Of a stretch of DNA of 64,000 nt, positions 33,974-42,556 are shown piece after piece. Where the stretch lies: positions 1,302,001-1,366,000 of the forward strand of contig NZ_CP023315.3 of NCBI RefSeq assembly GCF_002310375.3. Direction: 5' to 3'. Source of the DNA: Caulobacter vibrioides (GTDB taxonomy: Bacteria; Pseudomonadota; Alphaproteobacteria; Caulobacterales; Caulobacteraceae). Position 1 is the first letter of the stretch. Each line of letters opens with the position of its first letter. The notes below the pieces were generated by a model. That model saw nothing but the letters and a program-made list of their open reading frames with translations, was not told where the DNA came from and did not search any database. A program made the translations under genes and the position numbers.

Positions 33974-34291
33974 CTAGGCGGTCGCTTCCGACGGCAGGGC
34001 GAAACGCAGGTCGGACAGGGCGATGGCCTTGTCGACGGGCTGGCCCTCTTTCACGCTGATCAGCAGCTCGTTCATGCCGTTGGCGACGGCCCAGTCCCAG
34101 TGAGCGTGACCTGGGGTGGCGACGCGGCTGATGTCGGCGGCCGATTCCAGATGCAGCACGGTGCGGCCGCCGTCGGCGTCGCGGCGACAGAAGGCGAAGG
34201 CGCCTTCCCGCCGCACGAACCGGCCGTCGTGGTGATAGAGGCTTACGAAGCGCACTTCCCGTTCGCCAAAAGCGCTCGATCCGTCGGCCAT
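33974..34291 (-). CDS. hypothetical protein
   Basis: The product has 105 residues from ATG 34291, with AGGGGTGG upstream. It is soluble, beta-rich at the start (EREVRFVSLYHHDGRFVRR), then FAFCRRDADGGRTVLHLESA and a helical end. I do not recognise the family. It lies on the opposite strand between the chemoreceptor and msrC. Confidence 0.6.
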   Translation of the reverse strand: MADGSSAFGEREVRFVSLYHHDGRFVRREGAFAFCRRDADGGRTVLHLESAADISRVATPGHAHWDWAVANGMNELLISVKEGQPVDKAIALSDLRFALPSEATA

Positions 34292-34490
34292 GTTCCACCC
34301 CTTTGAACGGTCCGGGCGGTCGCCCAGGCTACGACTTGGCCAGCACCGTCGCGGGATTCGCGGCGCGGGCGGAAGGGCGTCCCTTCGACGATCCACAGCC
34401 GCGTGAGAGGGCACCTAAGCGAACCGCCGCGCCGCGACGAATTTGGCGGCCCCCTCTGACATCTGGCGGCGGTCGCGCTATATCCGCGCC

Positions 34491-34985
34491 ATGGCCGAAG
34501 CGTTCAACGACATCACCCTCTCCGCCGACAAGGCCACCCGCTACGCCGAGGTGGCCGATGAGATCGCGTCCGTTCTGGATGGCGAGCCCAACCTGACCGC
34601 CCGCATGGCCACCGTGGCCTCGATGCTGGCCAACAGCTTCGACACCTATTTTTGGGCGGGCTTCTACGTGGTCGACCCCACCAAGGCGCGAGAGCTGGTG
34701 GTCGGGCCGTACCAAGGCACCCTGGGCTGCCTGCGCATCGCTTACGGCCGCGGAGTCTGCGGGACGGCTGCGGCCACGGGCGAGACCCAACTGGTGCCCG
34801 ATGTTCACGCCTTTCCAGGGCACATCGCCTGCGACGGCCGCTCGCAGAGCGAGATCGTCGTGCCGGTCTTTGGTCCTGACGGCCAACTGATCGCGGTGTT
34901 CGACGTCGACTCCGATAAGCCCGCCTCTTTCGACGAGATTGACCAGCACTGGCTGGAGAAGATCCTGAAGGCGACCTTCGGCTGA
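34491..34985 (+). CDS. msrC: free methionine-(R)-sulfoxide reductase (GAF-type)
   Basis: The product has 164 residues and is a single GAF domain of the fRMsr type. The redox cysteines sit at positions 80 (GTLGCLRI), 90 (RGVCGTAA) and 114 (HIACDGRS), matching the three-cysteine pattern of the family. FWAGFYVVD, LVVGPYQG and SEIVVPVF are the usual surroundings. It reduces free methionine-R-sulfoxide in the cytosol, with thioredoxin as the likely donor. ATG 34491 is chosen because the homologous region begins there. Confidence 0.9.
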   Translation: MAEAFNDITLSADKATRYAEVADEIASVLDGEPNLTARMATVASMLANSFDTYFWAGFYVVDPTKARELVVGPYQGTLGCLRIAYGRGVCGTAAATGETQLVPDVHAFPGHIACDGRSQSEIVVPVFGPDGQLIAVFDVDSDKPASFDEIDQHWLEKILKATFG

Positions 34986-35079
34986 TACCCGTTTTGTGTC
35001 GACCGGCCGACGCATGGCCTGTCGATTGCACGGTGCGGTCCATCTTTCCCTAACCCGCGTCGGAGTAGGACAGGTGGAC

Positions 35080-36231
35080 ATGCTGGACGTCGAGACCCTC
35101 CATCCGAGCCTTTTGAGCCCCGCCGACGCGGCGCTATGGCGGAGCCTTGCCGCCTCGCAGGATGGATTCAGCAACCCGCTGCTGGGTCCTGACTTTACGC
35201 AAGCTGTTGGAAACGTTCGTGAAGACGCGCGCGTGGCGGTTGTTCGCCAGGCGGGTGAGACGGTCGGCTTCTTGCCGTTCCATCGTCGCCCTGGCGGCCT
35301 GGCGCGTCCGATTGGCTCGCCGCTCTCGGACTATCATGGCCTTGTCTCGCGTCCCGATGCGGGACTGCAGATCGCCGACGTGCTGCGCGGCGCCGATGTC
35401 AGTGTGTTCCGCTATTCTGGACTGATCGACCCGCACGCCGTGTTTCCGGCCTCGCCGAAAACCGACCGCACGGCCTATCTGATCGACCTCACCGGTACGA
35501 CGGTCGAGGCCTATCTGGAGGCCGTACGCGCCGAAAGCCCGAAGAAGATCAAGAACTATCGCCGCCTCGACAACAAGCTGGACCGCGAGGTCGGCGAGGT
35601 GCGCCTCGTGGCGGGCGACATGTCCCGCGACGCCTTCAACCTGCTGATCGACTGGAAGCGAGATCAACTGGCGCGCACCGGCAGCCACGACTTCCTGCGC
35701 GCCGACTGGACGCGTGAGCTGATGGCCGACCTGTTCACGACCCGCGACAGGGCGATGCGCGGGCTGATGATCAACCTCTATGCCGGCGACACGCTGGTGG
35801 GCGGCCATTTTGGCGTGCGCCAGGGGGCGACCTATCACCCCTGGATCGCCTCGACCAATCCCGAGATGGCGGCCTGGTCGCCGGGGCAGATCTTCTTCCT
35901 GCGGGCCATCGCCGCCATGCCGGCGCTCAGCCTGACCCGCTACGATCTTGGCCCCGGACACGATCACTATAAGCGCGCCTACGGCCTCAGCACCGTCCAG
36001 ATCGGCGAAGGCGCGGCGACAGCAGCCAGCGTTGCCGGACGGATGGCCCATTCGATGGAAAGCGTCTGGAGCCTGGCCGGCGCCCATGGCGCCGGGCCCG
36101 TTGGCCAGTTGCGCCGCCGCATGGACGCCATCGCCAGCACCGAGCTGACCATGACGGGCCGCGTCCGCGGCTTCGTCGAAGCCGTAGCGGCGCGGGCGCA
36201 GCGCGGGCGCGGAGAGCACACGGAGGCCTGA
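35080..36231 (+). CDS. GNAT/CelD-like acyltransferase (HfsK-like)
   Basis: The product has 383 residues from ATG 35080; GTG 35074 and an upstream start at 34996 are alternatives. The double-GNAT BcsL/CelD layout shows FLPFHRRPGGLARPIGSPLS, then AESPKKIKNYRRLDNKLDRE and YAGDTLVGGHFGVRQGATYH with a final YDLGPGHDHYKRAYG. Proteins of this group N- or O-acylate exopolysaccharide sugars; HfsK of the Caulobacter holdfast is one. The GT2 gene follows with a TGATG overlap, so both probably act on the same glycan. Confidence 0.8.
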   Translation: MLDVETLHPSLLSPADAALWRSLAASQDGFSNPLLGPDFTQAVGNVREDARVAVVRQAGETVGFLPFHRRPGGLARPIGSPLSDYHGLVSRPDAGLQIADVLRGADVSVFRYSGLIDPHAVFPASPKTDRTAYLIDLTGTTVEAYLEAVRAESPKKIKNYRRLDNKLDREVGEVRLVAGDMSRDAFNLLIDWKRDQLARTGSHDFLRADWTRELMADLFTTRDRAMRGLMINLYAGDTLVGGHFGVRQGATYHPWIASTNPEMAAWSPGQIFFLRAIAAMPALSLTRYDLGPGHDHYKRAYGLSTVQIGEGAATAASVAGRMAHSMESVWSLAGAHGAGPVGQLRRRMDAIASTELTMTGRVRGFVEAVAARAQRGRGEHTEA

Positions 36232-37151
36232 TGGCGCGCGTCACGGTCATGATCCCGACCCAGAGACGCCCCGACGGCCTGGCCGTCGCGGCGCGCTCGG
36301 TGTTCGGCCAGGTCGGCGTCGACTTCGCCGAGCTGGAGCTGGTGATCGTCGATAACGACCAGGTTCCCTCGGCCAAGCCGGTGGCGGACGCGCTGAGCAA
36401 GGGCGCGCCGTGTCCGGTCATCTATGTCAACGAGAAGCGGCCCGGCGTCGCCTTCGCGCGCAACGCCGGCATGGCGCGCGCCTCTGGCGACTTCATCGCC
36501 TTTCTGGACGATGACGAGGAAGCGCCCAGCGGTTGGCTGGCGGCGCTGCTGGCGGCCCAGGACCGCTATGACGCCGACGTGGTGTTCGGCCCGGTCAAGG
36601 CCCGCGCGCCGGACCATATCGACCAGCACCGGGACTATCTTGAGCGCTTCTTCTCGCGCATTGGCCCCGCTGAAGCGGGCGTCATCGACTACCACTATGG
36701 CTGCGGCGACAGCCTGATCCGGCGCTCGGCGCTACCCGATCCGGTTGCGCCCTTCGCGGTCGAGCGCAACTTCATTGGCGGCGAGGACGACCTGCTGTTT
36801 GGCCATATGGGCGCGGCAGGCAAGCGCTTCGCCTGGGAGCCGGCCGCCTGGGTCTGGGAAGACCCGGTCCCGTCGCGGCTGAACCTCGGCTACACCATCC
36901 AGCGCGCCTTCGCCTACGGACAGGGGCCCTCGGCCCACTGCGCCGCCGCCGTGCCGCGCGACGATCTGGGCGTCGCCCGCTGGATGGTCATCGGTCTGGG
37001 CCAGGCCGCAGTCTTCGGTCTCGTCGCCGCCGTGAAATGGGCCGTCCGCGCCAAGGACCGCGCCGAGTGGCTGGACCGCGCCGCCCGCGGGCTGGGCAAG
37101 ACCTTCTGGTGGGGCCCCTTCAAGATCCAATTCTACGGGAGGACCGCGTGA
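36231..37151 (+). CDS. GT2-family glycosyltransferase
   Basis: The product has 306 residues. The GT-A fold begins VTVMIPTQRRPDGLAVAARS, with the metal-binding acidic cluster in FIAFLDDDEEAPSGW and a later FIGGEDDLLFGHM that fits the acceptor/base region. A hydrophobic C-terminal segment (VIGLGQAAVFGLVAAVKW) suggests membrane association. Its ATG overlaps the preceding TGA and its stop overlaps the next GTG, so the three genes form a tightly coupled operon. The partner HfsK-like gene suggests exopolysaccharide or holdfast synthesis; it may correspond to the holdfast enzyme HfsL, but I cannot confirm this. Confidence 0.85.
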   Translation: MARVTVMIPTQRRPDGLAVAARSVFGQVGVDFAELELVIVDNDQVPSAKPVADALSKGAPCPVIYVNEKRPGVAFARNAGMARASGDFIAFLDDDEEAPSGWLAALLAAQDRYDADVVFGPVKARAPDHIDQHRDYLERFFSRIGPAEAGVIDYHYGCGDSLIRRSALPDPVAPFAVERNFIGGEDDLLFGHMGAAGKRFAWEPAAWVWEDPVPSRLNLGYTIQRAFAYGQGPSAHCAAAVPRDDLGVARWMVIGLGQAAVFGLVAAVKWAVRAKDRAEWLDRAARGLGKTFWWGPFKIQFYGRTA

Positions 37152-38071
37152 GCGTGATCACCGACTGGACGCCGCAGAAGGCCAAGGCCTTCGGCCGCGA
37201 GAACCTGATGTTCCAGCACGCTCTGCATGAGCGTCAGATGTTCGATGATGAAGGCCTGGCGCGTCTGCTGGACCTTTATCCCCGCGAGAAGCTGGGCGTC
37301 TTCACCATGGGCGAGGACCCCAAGGCCTGGACCTCCTGGCGCAAGGGTTCGGCGGGCAACCTGACCGGCGACCAGCTGCTTGAGGCGGCCAAGACCGGCC
37401 GCATCTGGCTGAACCTTCGCCAGACCAACGACCATGTGCCCGAATACGCGGCCCTGGCCGACGAGATCTTCGCCGACAAGCAGGCGCATGTTCCGGGCCT
37501 GCGCACCTTCAAGCGCGATCTGGGCATGCTGATCTCCAGCGCCAATGCGCAGGTGTTCTATCATCTGGACGTCCCGCTGGTGTCGCTGTGGCAGATCCGG
37601 GGCCAGAAGAAGGTGTGGGTTTATCCGGTGGCCGATCCCTATGTGGGTGATCTGGCGCTGGAGAAGATCGTGCTGCGCGAGACGGCCGAGCAGTTCGCCT
37701 TCGATCCCGAATGGGACAAGGGCGCGCAAGAGGTCGACCTGACCCCCGGCAAGATGGTCACCTGGCGCCAGAACGCCCCGCATCGGATCGAGAACGGCCC
37801 GATGCTGAACGTATCGATCTCGATCGAATTCATGACCCCGCCGGCCCTGATGCGGGCCAATGTGATCTACGCCAACGGCGTGCTGCGCCGTCGCCTGGGC
37901 GCCAATCCGCGCGTCCAGGAGGGCTTTGGTCCGATGGCGCTGGGCAAGCTGGCGGTGGCGCGCGGCGCCAAGGCGCTGGGCTTGCAGACGCCGCATGTGC
38001 GTCACCTGCCGGTCACCTTTGGCCTGGATGCGAGCCGCCCTGGCGTTTTGATCGAGCCGCCACGACCCTAA
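37148..38071 (+). CDS. cupin/JmjC-like protein in polysaccharide operon
   Basis: The product has 307 residues from GTG 37148, overlapping the GT2 stop (GTGA). The central double-stranded beta-helix shows QVFYHLDVPLVSLWQIRG with an H-x-D pair, then KKVWVYP, and later VTWRQNAPHRIEN with a third possible metal histidine. This order suits Fe(II)-dependent JmjC or cupin-8 type oxygenases. Substrate and activity are unknown. Tight coupling to the GNAT and GT2 genes implies a role in the same glycan pathway or its regulation. Confidence 0.7.
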   Translation: MSVITDWTPQKAKAFGRENLMFQHALHERQMFDDEGLARLLDLYPREKLGVFTMGEDPKAWTSWRKGSAGNLTGDQLLEAAKTGRIWLNLRQTNDHVPEYAALADEIFADKQAHVPGLRTFKRDLGMLISSANAQVFYHLDVPLVSLWQIRGQKKVWVYPVADPYVGDLALEKIVLRETAEQFAFDPEWDKGAQEVDLTPGKMVTWRQNAPHRIENGPMLNVSISIEFMTPPALMRANVIYANGVLRRRLGANPRVQEGFGPMALGKLAVARGAKALGLQTPHVRHLPVTFGLDASRPGVLIEPPRP

Positions 38072-38110
38072 AGCTTGCCCGTCGCCCTGCTTTGCCCCAC
38101 TGCTTAGCCG

Positions 38111-38635
38111 ATGAGTAAAGCGGTTACGATCGAACTGGGGGAGGGCGCCGAGCACGACGCCCGGGCCCTGCGCAATGCGTTTGGATGTTTCACGACGGGG
38201 GTCACCGTCGTCACCACGCTGGCCCCTGACGGCCGCCGGGTGGGGCTGACCGCGAACTCGTTCACCTCGGTCTCGCTGGATCCGCCGCTGGCGCTGATCT
38301 GCGTTGACCTCAAGTCCTCCAGCCTGCCGGCGCTGGACGCGGCGCAGAAGTTCGCCGTCAACGTGCTGCACGCCGAGCACCAGGAACTGGCCCGCCAGTT
38401 CGTGCAAAAGGACACCGACCGCTTCGCGGGCCTCGAGACCGAGACCTGGCGCACCGGCGTGCCGATCCTGCCCGAGTGCATGGCCAATTTCGAATGCGAG
38501 ACCCATCACGTCTTCGACGCCGGCGATCACCGGGTCTATGTCGGACGGGTGGTCAAGCTTCGGTATGACCCCGACCACGAACCGCTCGTCTATCTGCAAG
38601 GGCGGTTCCGCCGCGTGCATGTCGACGCGGAGTAG
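38111..38635 (+). CDS. flavin reductase-like FMN-binding protein
   Basis: The product has 174 residues. It has the flavin reductase domain of HpaC type: LRNAFGCFTTGVTVVTTLAP, then VGLTANSFTSVSLDPPLALI with the FMN-phosphate site, and a late GDHRVYVGRVV. It would use NAD(P)H to supply reduced flavin to a monooxygenase or act on its own. No partner oxygenase lies next to it. Confidence 0.88.
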   Translation: MSKAVTIELGEGAEHDARALRNAFGCFTTGVTVVTTLAPDGRRVGLTANSFTSVSLDPPLALICVDLKSSSLPALDAAQKFAVNVLHAEHQELARQFVQKDTDRFAGLETETWRTGVPILPECMANFECETHHVFDAGDHRVYVGRVVKLRYDPDHEPLVYLQGRFRRVHVDAE

Positions 38636-38640
38636 GCGGT

Positions 38641-38735
38641 GCGTCCTTCGAGGCTCGCCTATGGCGCGCGCCTCAGGATGAGGGACTCAGAGCAGTCCTC
38701 ATGCTGAGGCGCCCCGAAGGGGCCTCGAAGCACGC
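38641..38735. repeat. intergenic nested inverted repeat (CTCAGGATGAGG family)
   Basis: Outer arms GCGTCCTTCGAGGC and GCCTCGAAGCACGC enclose inner arms CCTCAGGATGAGG (38671-38683) and CCTCATGCTGAGG (38697-38709). Such elements recur throughout Caulobacter genomes. Confidence 0.75.
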
Positions 38736-38818
38736 AAGGTGCGAGTGGCGAACTTTTGCGGCATACGCCCCGCTCGCGCGGTGCTATTGACGCGCAAAAC
38801 AGCGTTAGGGAGCGCATT

Positions 38819-40315
38819 ATGCGAGACATCGCCCATTTCGTGAACGGCCAGACCCTGGTCGGCGCCTCCGGCCGCTTCGGCGACGTCTTCAACCCCAACA
38901 CCGGCGAGGTCCAGGCCCGCGTCCAGTTCGTCACCGACGCCGAGCTCGACGCCGCCGTCCAGGTCGCCGCAAAGGCGCAGGTAGGATGGGCCCAGACCAA
39001 TCCGCAGCGCCGCGCCCGCGTGATGTTCGAGTTCAAGCGCCTGATCGAGCGCGACATGAACACCCTGGCCGAGATCCTGTCGTCCGAGCACGGCAAGGTG
39101 ATCGCCGACAGCAAGGGCGACATCCAGCGCGGCCTCGAAGTCATCGAGTTCGCCTTCGGCATCCCCCACATCCTGAAGGGCGAGTACACCGAAGGCGCGG
39201 GCCCCGGCATCGACGTCTATTCGATGCGCCAGCCGCTGGGCGTCTGCGCGGGCATCACCCCGTTCAACTTCCCGGCCATGATCCCGATGTGGATGTTCGG
39301 CATCAGCATCGCCGTCGGCAACACCTTCATCCTCAAGCCGTCGGAGAAGGATCCGACCGTTCCGGTCAAGCTGGCCGAGCTGATGATGGAAGCGGGCGCG
39401 CCCGCCGGGGTGTTGAACGTCGTGCATGGCGACAAGAGCGCCGTCGACGCCATCCTGACCCATCCGCTGATCCGCGCGGTCAGCTTCGTGGGCAGCTCGG
39501 ACATCGCCCACTACGTCTACCAAACCGGCACGGCGCACGGGAAACGCGTCCAGGCCATGGGCGGCGCCAAGAACCACGGCATCGTCCTGCCCGACGCCGA
39601 CATGGACCAGGTGGTCAAGGACCTGTCGGGCGCGGCCTTTGGCTCGGCCGGCGAGCGTTGCATGGCCCTGCCGGTGGTGGTGCCCGTCGGTCAGAAGACC
39701 GCTGACGAACTGCGCGAGCGCATGGTCGCCGAGATCGCGTCCTTGAAGGTCGGCGTCTCCACCGATCCCGACGCCCACTACGGCCCGGTGGTCAGCGCCC
39801 AGCACCGCGACAAGATCGCCGACTACATCCGCATCGGCCAGGAAGAGGGCGCCGAGCTCGTGGTCGACGGTCGTGACTTCCAGCTGCAGGGCTTCGAGAA
39901 GGGCTTCTTCATCGGCCCGTCGCTGTTCGACGGCGTCAAGAAGGGCATGAAGACCTATCACGAGGAGATCTTCGGCCCGGTGCTGCAGATCGTCCGCGCC
40001 GAGACCCTGGAAGAGGCCATCGCCCTGCCGTCCGAGCACCAGTACGGCAACGGCGTCGCCATCTTCACCCGCAACGGCCGCGCCGCGCGCGAGTTCGCTG
40101 CGAACGTGAACGTGGGCATGGTCGGGATCAATGTGCCGATCCCGGTGCCGGTGGCCTACCACACCTTCGGCGGCTGGAAGCGCAGCGCGTTCGGCGACAC
40201 CAACCAGCACGGCGTCGAGGGCGTGAAGTTCTACACCAAGGTCAAGACGGTCACCGCCCGCTGGCCCGAGGGCGAGGTGGCGGATTCGAGCTTCGTCATC
40301 CCGACGATGAAGTAG
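38819..40315 (+). CDS. mmsA: CoA-acylating methylmalonate-semialdehyde dehydrogenase
   Basis: The product has 498 residues, the usual length. The N-terminus reads IAHFVNGQTLVGASGRFGDV; GSAGERCMALPVVV has the catalytic Cys; the NAD site shows SFVGSSDIAHYVYQTG, and GGWKRSAFGD lies near the end. The MmsA/IolA group converts (methyl)malonate semialdehyde to propionyl- or acetyl-CoA in valine, beta-alanine or inositol breakdown. ATG 38819 is preceded by GGAG; an upstream extension crosses non-conserved repeat-derived sequence. No valine or inositol genes are adjacent. Confidence 0.92.
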   Translation: MRDIAHFVNGQTLVGASGRFGDVFNPNTGEVQARVQFVTDAELDAAVQVAAKAQVGWAQTNPQRRARVMFEFKRLIERDMNTLAEILSSEHGKVIADSKGDIQRGLEVIEFAFGIPHILKGEYTEGAGPGIDVYSMRQPLGVCAGITPFNFPAMIPMWMFGISIAVGNTFILKPSEKDPTVPVKLAELMMEAGAPAGVLNVVHGDKSAVDAILTHPLIRAVSFVGSSDIAHYVYQTGTAHGKRVQAMGGAKNHGIVLPDADMDQVVKDLSGAAFGSAGERCMALPVVVPVGQKTADELRERMVAEIASLKVGVSTDPDAHYGPVVSAQHRDKIADYIRIGQEEGAELVVDGRDFQLQGFEKGFFIGPSLFDGVKKGMKTYHEEIFGPVLQIVRAETLEEAIALPSEHQYGNGVAIFTRNGRAAREFAANVNVGMVGINVPIPVPVAYHTFGGWKRSAFGDTNQHGVEGVKFYTKVKTVTARWPEGEVADSSFVIPTMK

Positions 40316-40326
40316 TCTTCTTCCGT

Positions 40327-40448
40327 GTGTCATCCCGGAAGCCTCGCAGAGGCTATCCGGGACCCAGGGGGTGACAGAGCTCTGTGCGCGCCGCCCCTGG
40401 GTCCCGGCTCTACCCCCGGCTTTCGCCGGGGTTCGGCCGGGATGACAC
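40327..40448. repeat. GTGTCATCCCGG intergenic repeat, copy 1
   Basis: The element runs from gtgtcatcccgg to its complement gatgacac, with further internal symmetry. Its first 43 bases are identical, in the opposite orientation, to the right end of the copy at 46869-46990. Confidence 0.85.
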
Positions 40449-40492
40449 CTGAGGTTATGGTGCGCCTTGAATGTAGGTCGGGGAGACGCCCT

Positions 40493-41461
40493 ATGCGTGA
40501 TCTTGCGCGACGATCCTTCCTGGCGCTCACCGCTGCGGGGCTGGCCGCGCCCGCCGCCTTCGCTCAGAGCCGCGCCGAACAGGCCGCGATCGGGCAGTAC
40601 GGCGACAAGGCCGCGCCCTTCACCGTCTTCGAGAGGGACGGCGCGCTGTACATCGACGGCGAAGGCTTCAAGGCCGCGCGGTTGAACGCTCTGGGCGGTG
40701 GCCGCTACGCGATCGCCGGTGGCGGCGAACTGATCCTGGAAGCGGGCGCGGTGCGTCTCAACGGCAAGGTTCTGGCCTTCCACGATTTCGGCGCCGAGGT
40801 CGAGGCGGCGATCCGCAAGGCCGTCCGGGCCGATCCCGCCCTGCTGCGCCAGCGTGCGCTGGCGGCCACCCCGCCCACCGAGACGGGCGACAAGCTTGCC
40901 TCCGACCTCGTCGATGTCACGACGATCACGCCGGGGATCAAGCTCGACATCCGTTATGCGGGCGCGAACAACTTCATGGGCATTCCGCTCTACGAGAAGT
41001 CGGCGGCCTATCTGCAGCGCCCGGCGGCCGAGGCCCTGGGGCGTATCCATCGCGCTCTGGCGGCCAAGGGCTATGGCCTGCTCATCCACGACGCCTATCG
41101 CCCCTGGTTCGTGACCTGGATGTTCTGGGAGGCCACGCCGCCCGAGGCGCGCATCTTCGTCGCCGATCCCGCCCAGGGCTCGCGCCACAATCGGGGCTGT
41201 GCGGTGGACCTGACCCTGTACGATCTCAAGACCGGCCAGCCGGTCGAGATGCCCAGCCGCTATGACGAGTTCTCGACCCGCGCCTATGCCGACTTCGTGG
41301 GCGGCACGACCGCGCAGCGGGCGCTGCGCGGCGTGTTGCGCGAGGCCATGGAGGCCGACGGCTTCGTGGTCCTGCCCGATGAGTGGTGGCACTTCGACTA
41401 CCGCGACTACGCGCGCTACCCGATCGGGACGAGGACGTTCACGCAGCTAGCGGCGGGGTAG
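40493..41461 (+). CDS. M15D D-Ala-D-Ala dipeptidase (VanX-like), exported
   Basis: The product has 322 residues from ATG 40493. A twin-arginine-like signal (LARRSFLALTAAGLAAPAAF) implies periplasmic export. The C-terminal domain is VanX-type: DIRYAGANNFMG, LLIHDAYRPW, SRHNRGCAVDLTLYD (zinc His and Asp) and PDEWWHFDY (catalytic Glu and zinc His). The N-terminal 130 residues are an extra beta-rich region. It should hydrolyse D-Ala-D-Ala or related dipeptides, probably in cell-wall recycling. No vanH or vanA is nearby, so vancomycin resistance is not implied. Confidence 0.88.
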   Translation: MRDLARRSFLALTAAGLAAPAAFAQSRAEQAAIGQYGDKAAPFTVFERDGALYIDGEGFKAARLNALGGGRYAIAGGGELILEAGAVRLNGKVLAFHDFGAEVEAAIRKAVRADPALLRQRALAATPPTETGDKLASDLVDVTTITPGIKLDIRYAGANNFMGIPLYEKSAAYLQRPAAEALGRIHRALAAKGYGLLIHDAYRPWFVTWMFWEATPPEARIFVADPAQGSRHNRGCAVDLTLYDLKTGQPVEMPSRYDEFSTRAYADFVGGTTAQRALRGVLREAMEADGFVVLPDEWWHFDYRDYARYPIGTRTFTQLAAG

Positions 41462-41506
41462 GGTGCGCTGGGAGTCTCTGGGATGGGGGGTGGGCTGCCG
41501 TCCGGG

Positions 41507-41693
41507 ATCCCTCTCTCTTAGAGAGAGGGAGGGGCCCGCGCCGCAGGCGTGGGAGGGTGAGTGGTTAGGAAGCCCGGCCGTAGCCCTCAGTCAGTCCAGC
41601 CGCTCTTCGCCTCTGCCCTGTCCGGAAAGAGCGTACCCACTCACCCTCCCACCGCTTCGCGGCGGGCCCCTCCCTCTCTCCATGAGAGAGGGA
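41507..41693. repeat. paired CTCTCTC/GAGAGAG intergenic repeats in inverted orientation
   Basis: The unit at 41507-41564 (gagagagggaggggcccgcg to ggtgagtgg) and the unit at 41637-41693 (ccactcaccctcccac to gagagaggga) are inverted copies of one element, separated by about 70 bases of unrelated sequence. Confidence 0.75.
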
Positions 41694-41750
41694 TTCTGGT
41701 CGCCGTCCGACTAGGGTCGAAAGCCACCATCCGCGCCTCCCGCCCCAGGC

Positions 41751-42476
41751 CTACCCCCGCGGCCGCCAGGTCAGCACCTCGGCGCTATGCCCGACCCCGA
41801 CCTTGGCGCACATCTGCTTGACCGGGCACGCCCCGCACTTGGGACCCTCGTGCGGACACAGCATCTGGCCAAGGCCCCGCTTCATCAGCCAGTGCAGCTC
41901 GAAGAGATCGTCGGCGGTCCAGGTCGCCGGCACCATCTCCATCAGCGTGTGATAGGTGCTGGTCGTATCGCCCGAGCCGACGAGGCCGATCCGCTTGGCC
42001 ACCCGGTCGACGTGGGTGTCGACCACCAGGGCGCGCATGGCGAGGTCGCTGAAGTTCAGCACGCAGGCGGCCACCTTCACGCCCACGCCGGGCAGGGCTT
42101 GCAGCTCCCAGCGCGCCTGGTCGACCTCAAGCGTCTTGAGGTGGCTGAGCGACAGCCAGCCGACCTTCTCCTCGATCATGCGCAGGGCGGTGATCAGGCG
42201 GCGGGCCTTGTCCTCCGGAAAGGTCACGTCCTGGATCGCCATGGCCACGCGTCCGACCTTGGCCCGCGCCAGCTCCTCCCAGCTCTTGAATTCCGAGCGC
42301 AGACGCAGGAACGCCGCCCATGACACCGCGTCGGGCGTTCGGCCGCTGATCGACGACTTCACCAGCTGCGAGATGGGGTCCATCCGCGCCACCGGCCGCT
42401 GGGGCCCAAACTCGCAGAGCAGGGCGTCGCGGACGCTTTCCAGCGGAGACCGGGCCAGGGCTAGGGACAGCTGCAT
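41751..42476 (-). CDS. endonuclease III-like DNA glycosylase/AP lyase
   Basis: The product has 241 residues. It has the HhH-GPD fold with LPGVGVKVAACVLNF, where the Lys fits the Schiff-base residue of bifunctional enzymes, and VVDTHVDRVAKRIG with the catalytic Asp. The four cysteines C-x6-C-x2-C-x5-C (LCPHEGPKCGACPVKQMC) match the canonical Fe-S cluster of EndoIII. It should remove oxidised pyrimidines and nick abasic sites. A perfect SOS box lies just upstream, so damage induction is expected. It is a divergent relative rather than the housekeeping Nth. Confidence 0.9.
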   Translation of the reverse strand: MQLSLALARSPLESVRDALLCEFGPQRPVARMDPISQLVKSSISGRTPDAVSWAAFLRLRSEFKSWEELARAKVGRVAMAIQDVTFPEDKARRLITALRMIEEKVGWLSLSHLKTLEVDQARWELQALPGVGVKVAACVLNFSDLAMRALVVDTHVDRVAKRIGLVGSGDTTSTYHTLMEMVPATWTADDLFELHWLMKRGLGQMLCPHEGPKCGACPVKQMCAKVGVGHSAEVLTWRPRG

Positions 42477-42493
42477 GGGACCTCGCCAGACGA

Positions 42494-42508
42494 GAACATA
42501 ATGGGAAC
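42494..42508 (-). promoter_or_regulatory. LexA (SOS) box, alphaproteobacterial type
   Basis: On the minus strand GTTC-CCATTAT-GTTC exactly fits the GTTC-N7-GTTC consensus for LexA in alphaproteobacteria. It lies 18-32 bases upstream of the endonuclease III-like start codon. Confidence 0.85.
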
Positions 42509-42556
42509 ATTATGCGCGCGGCGAAGACTTGTCCACAGCCTTGTTGATCGAAGAGC

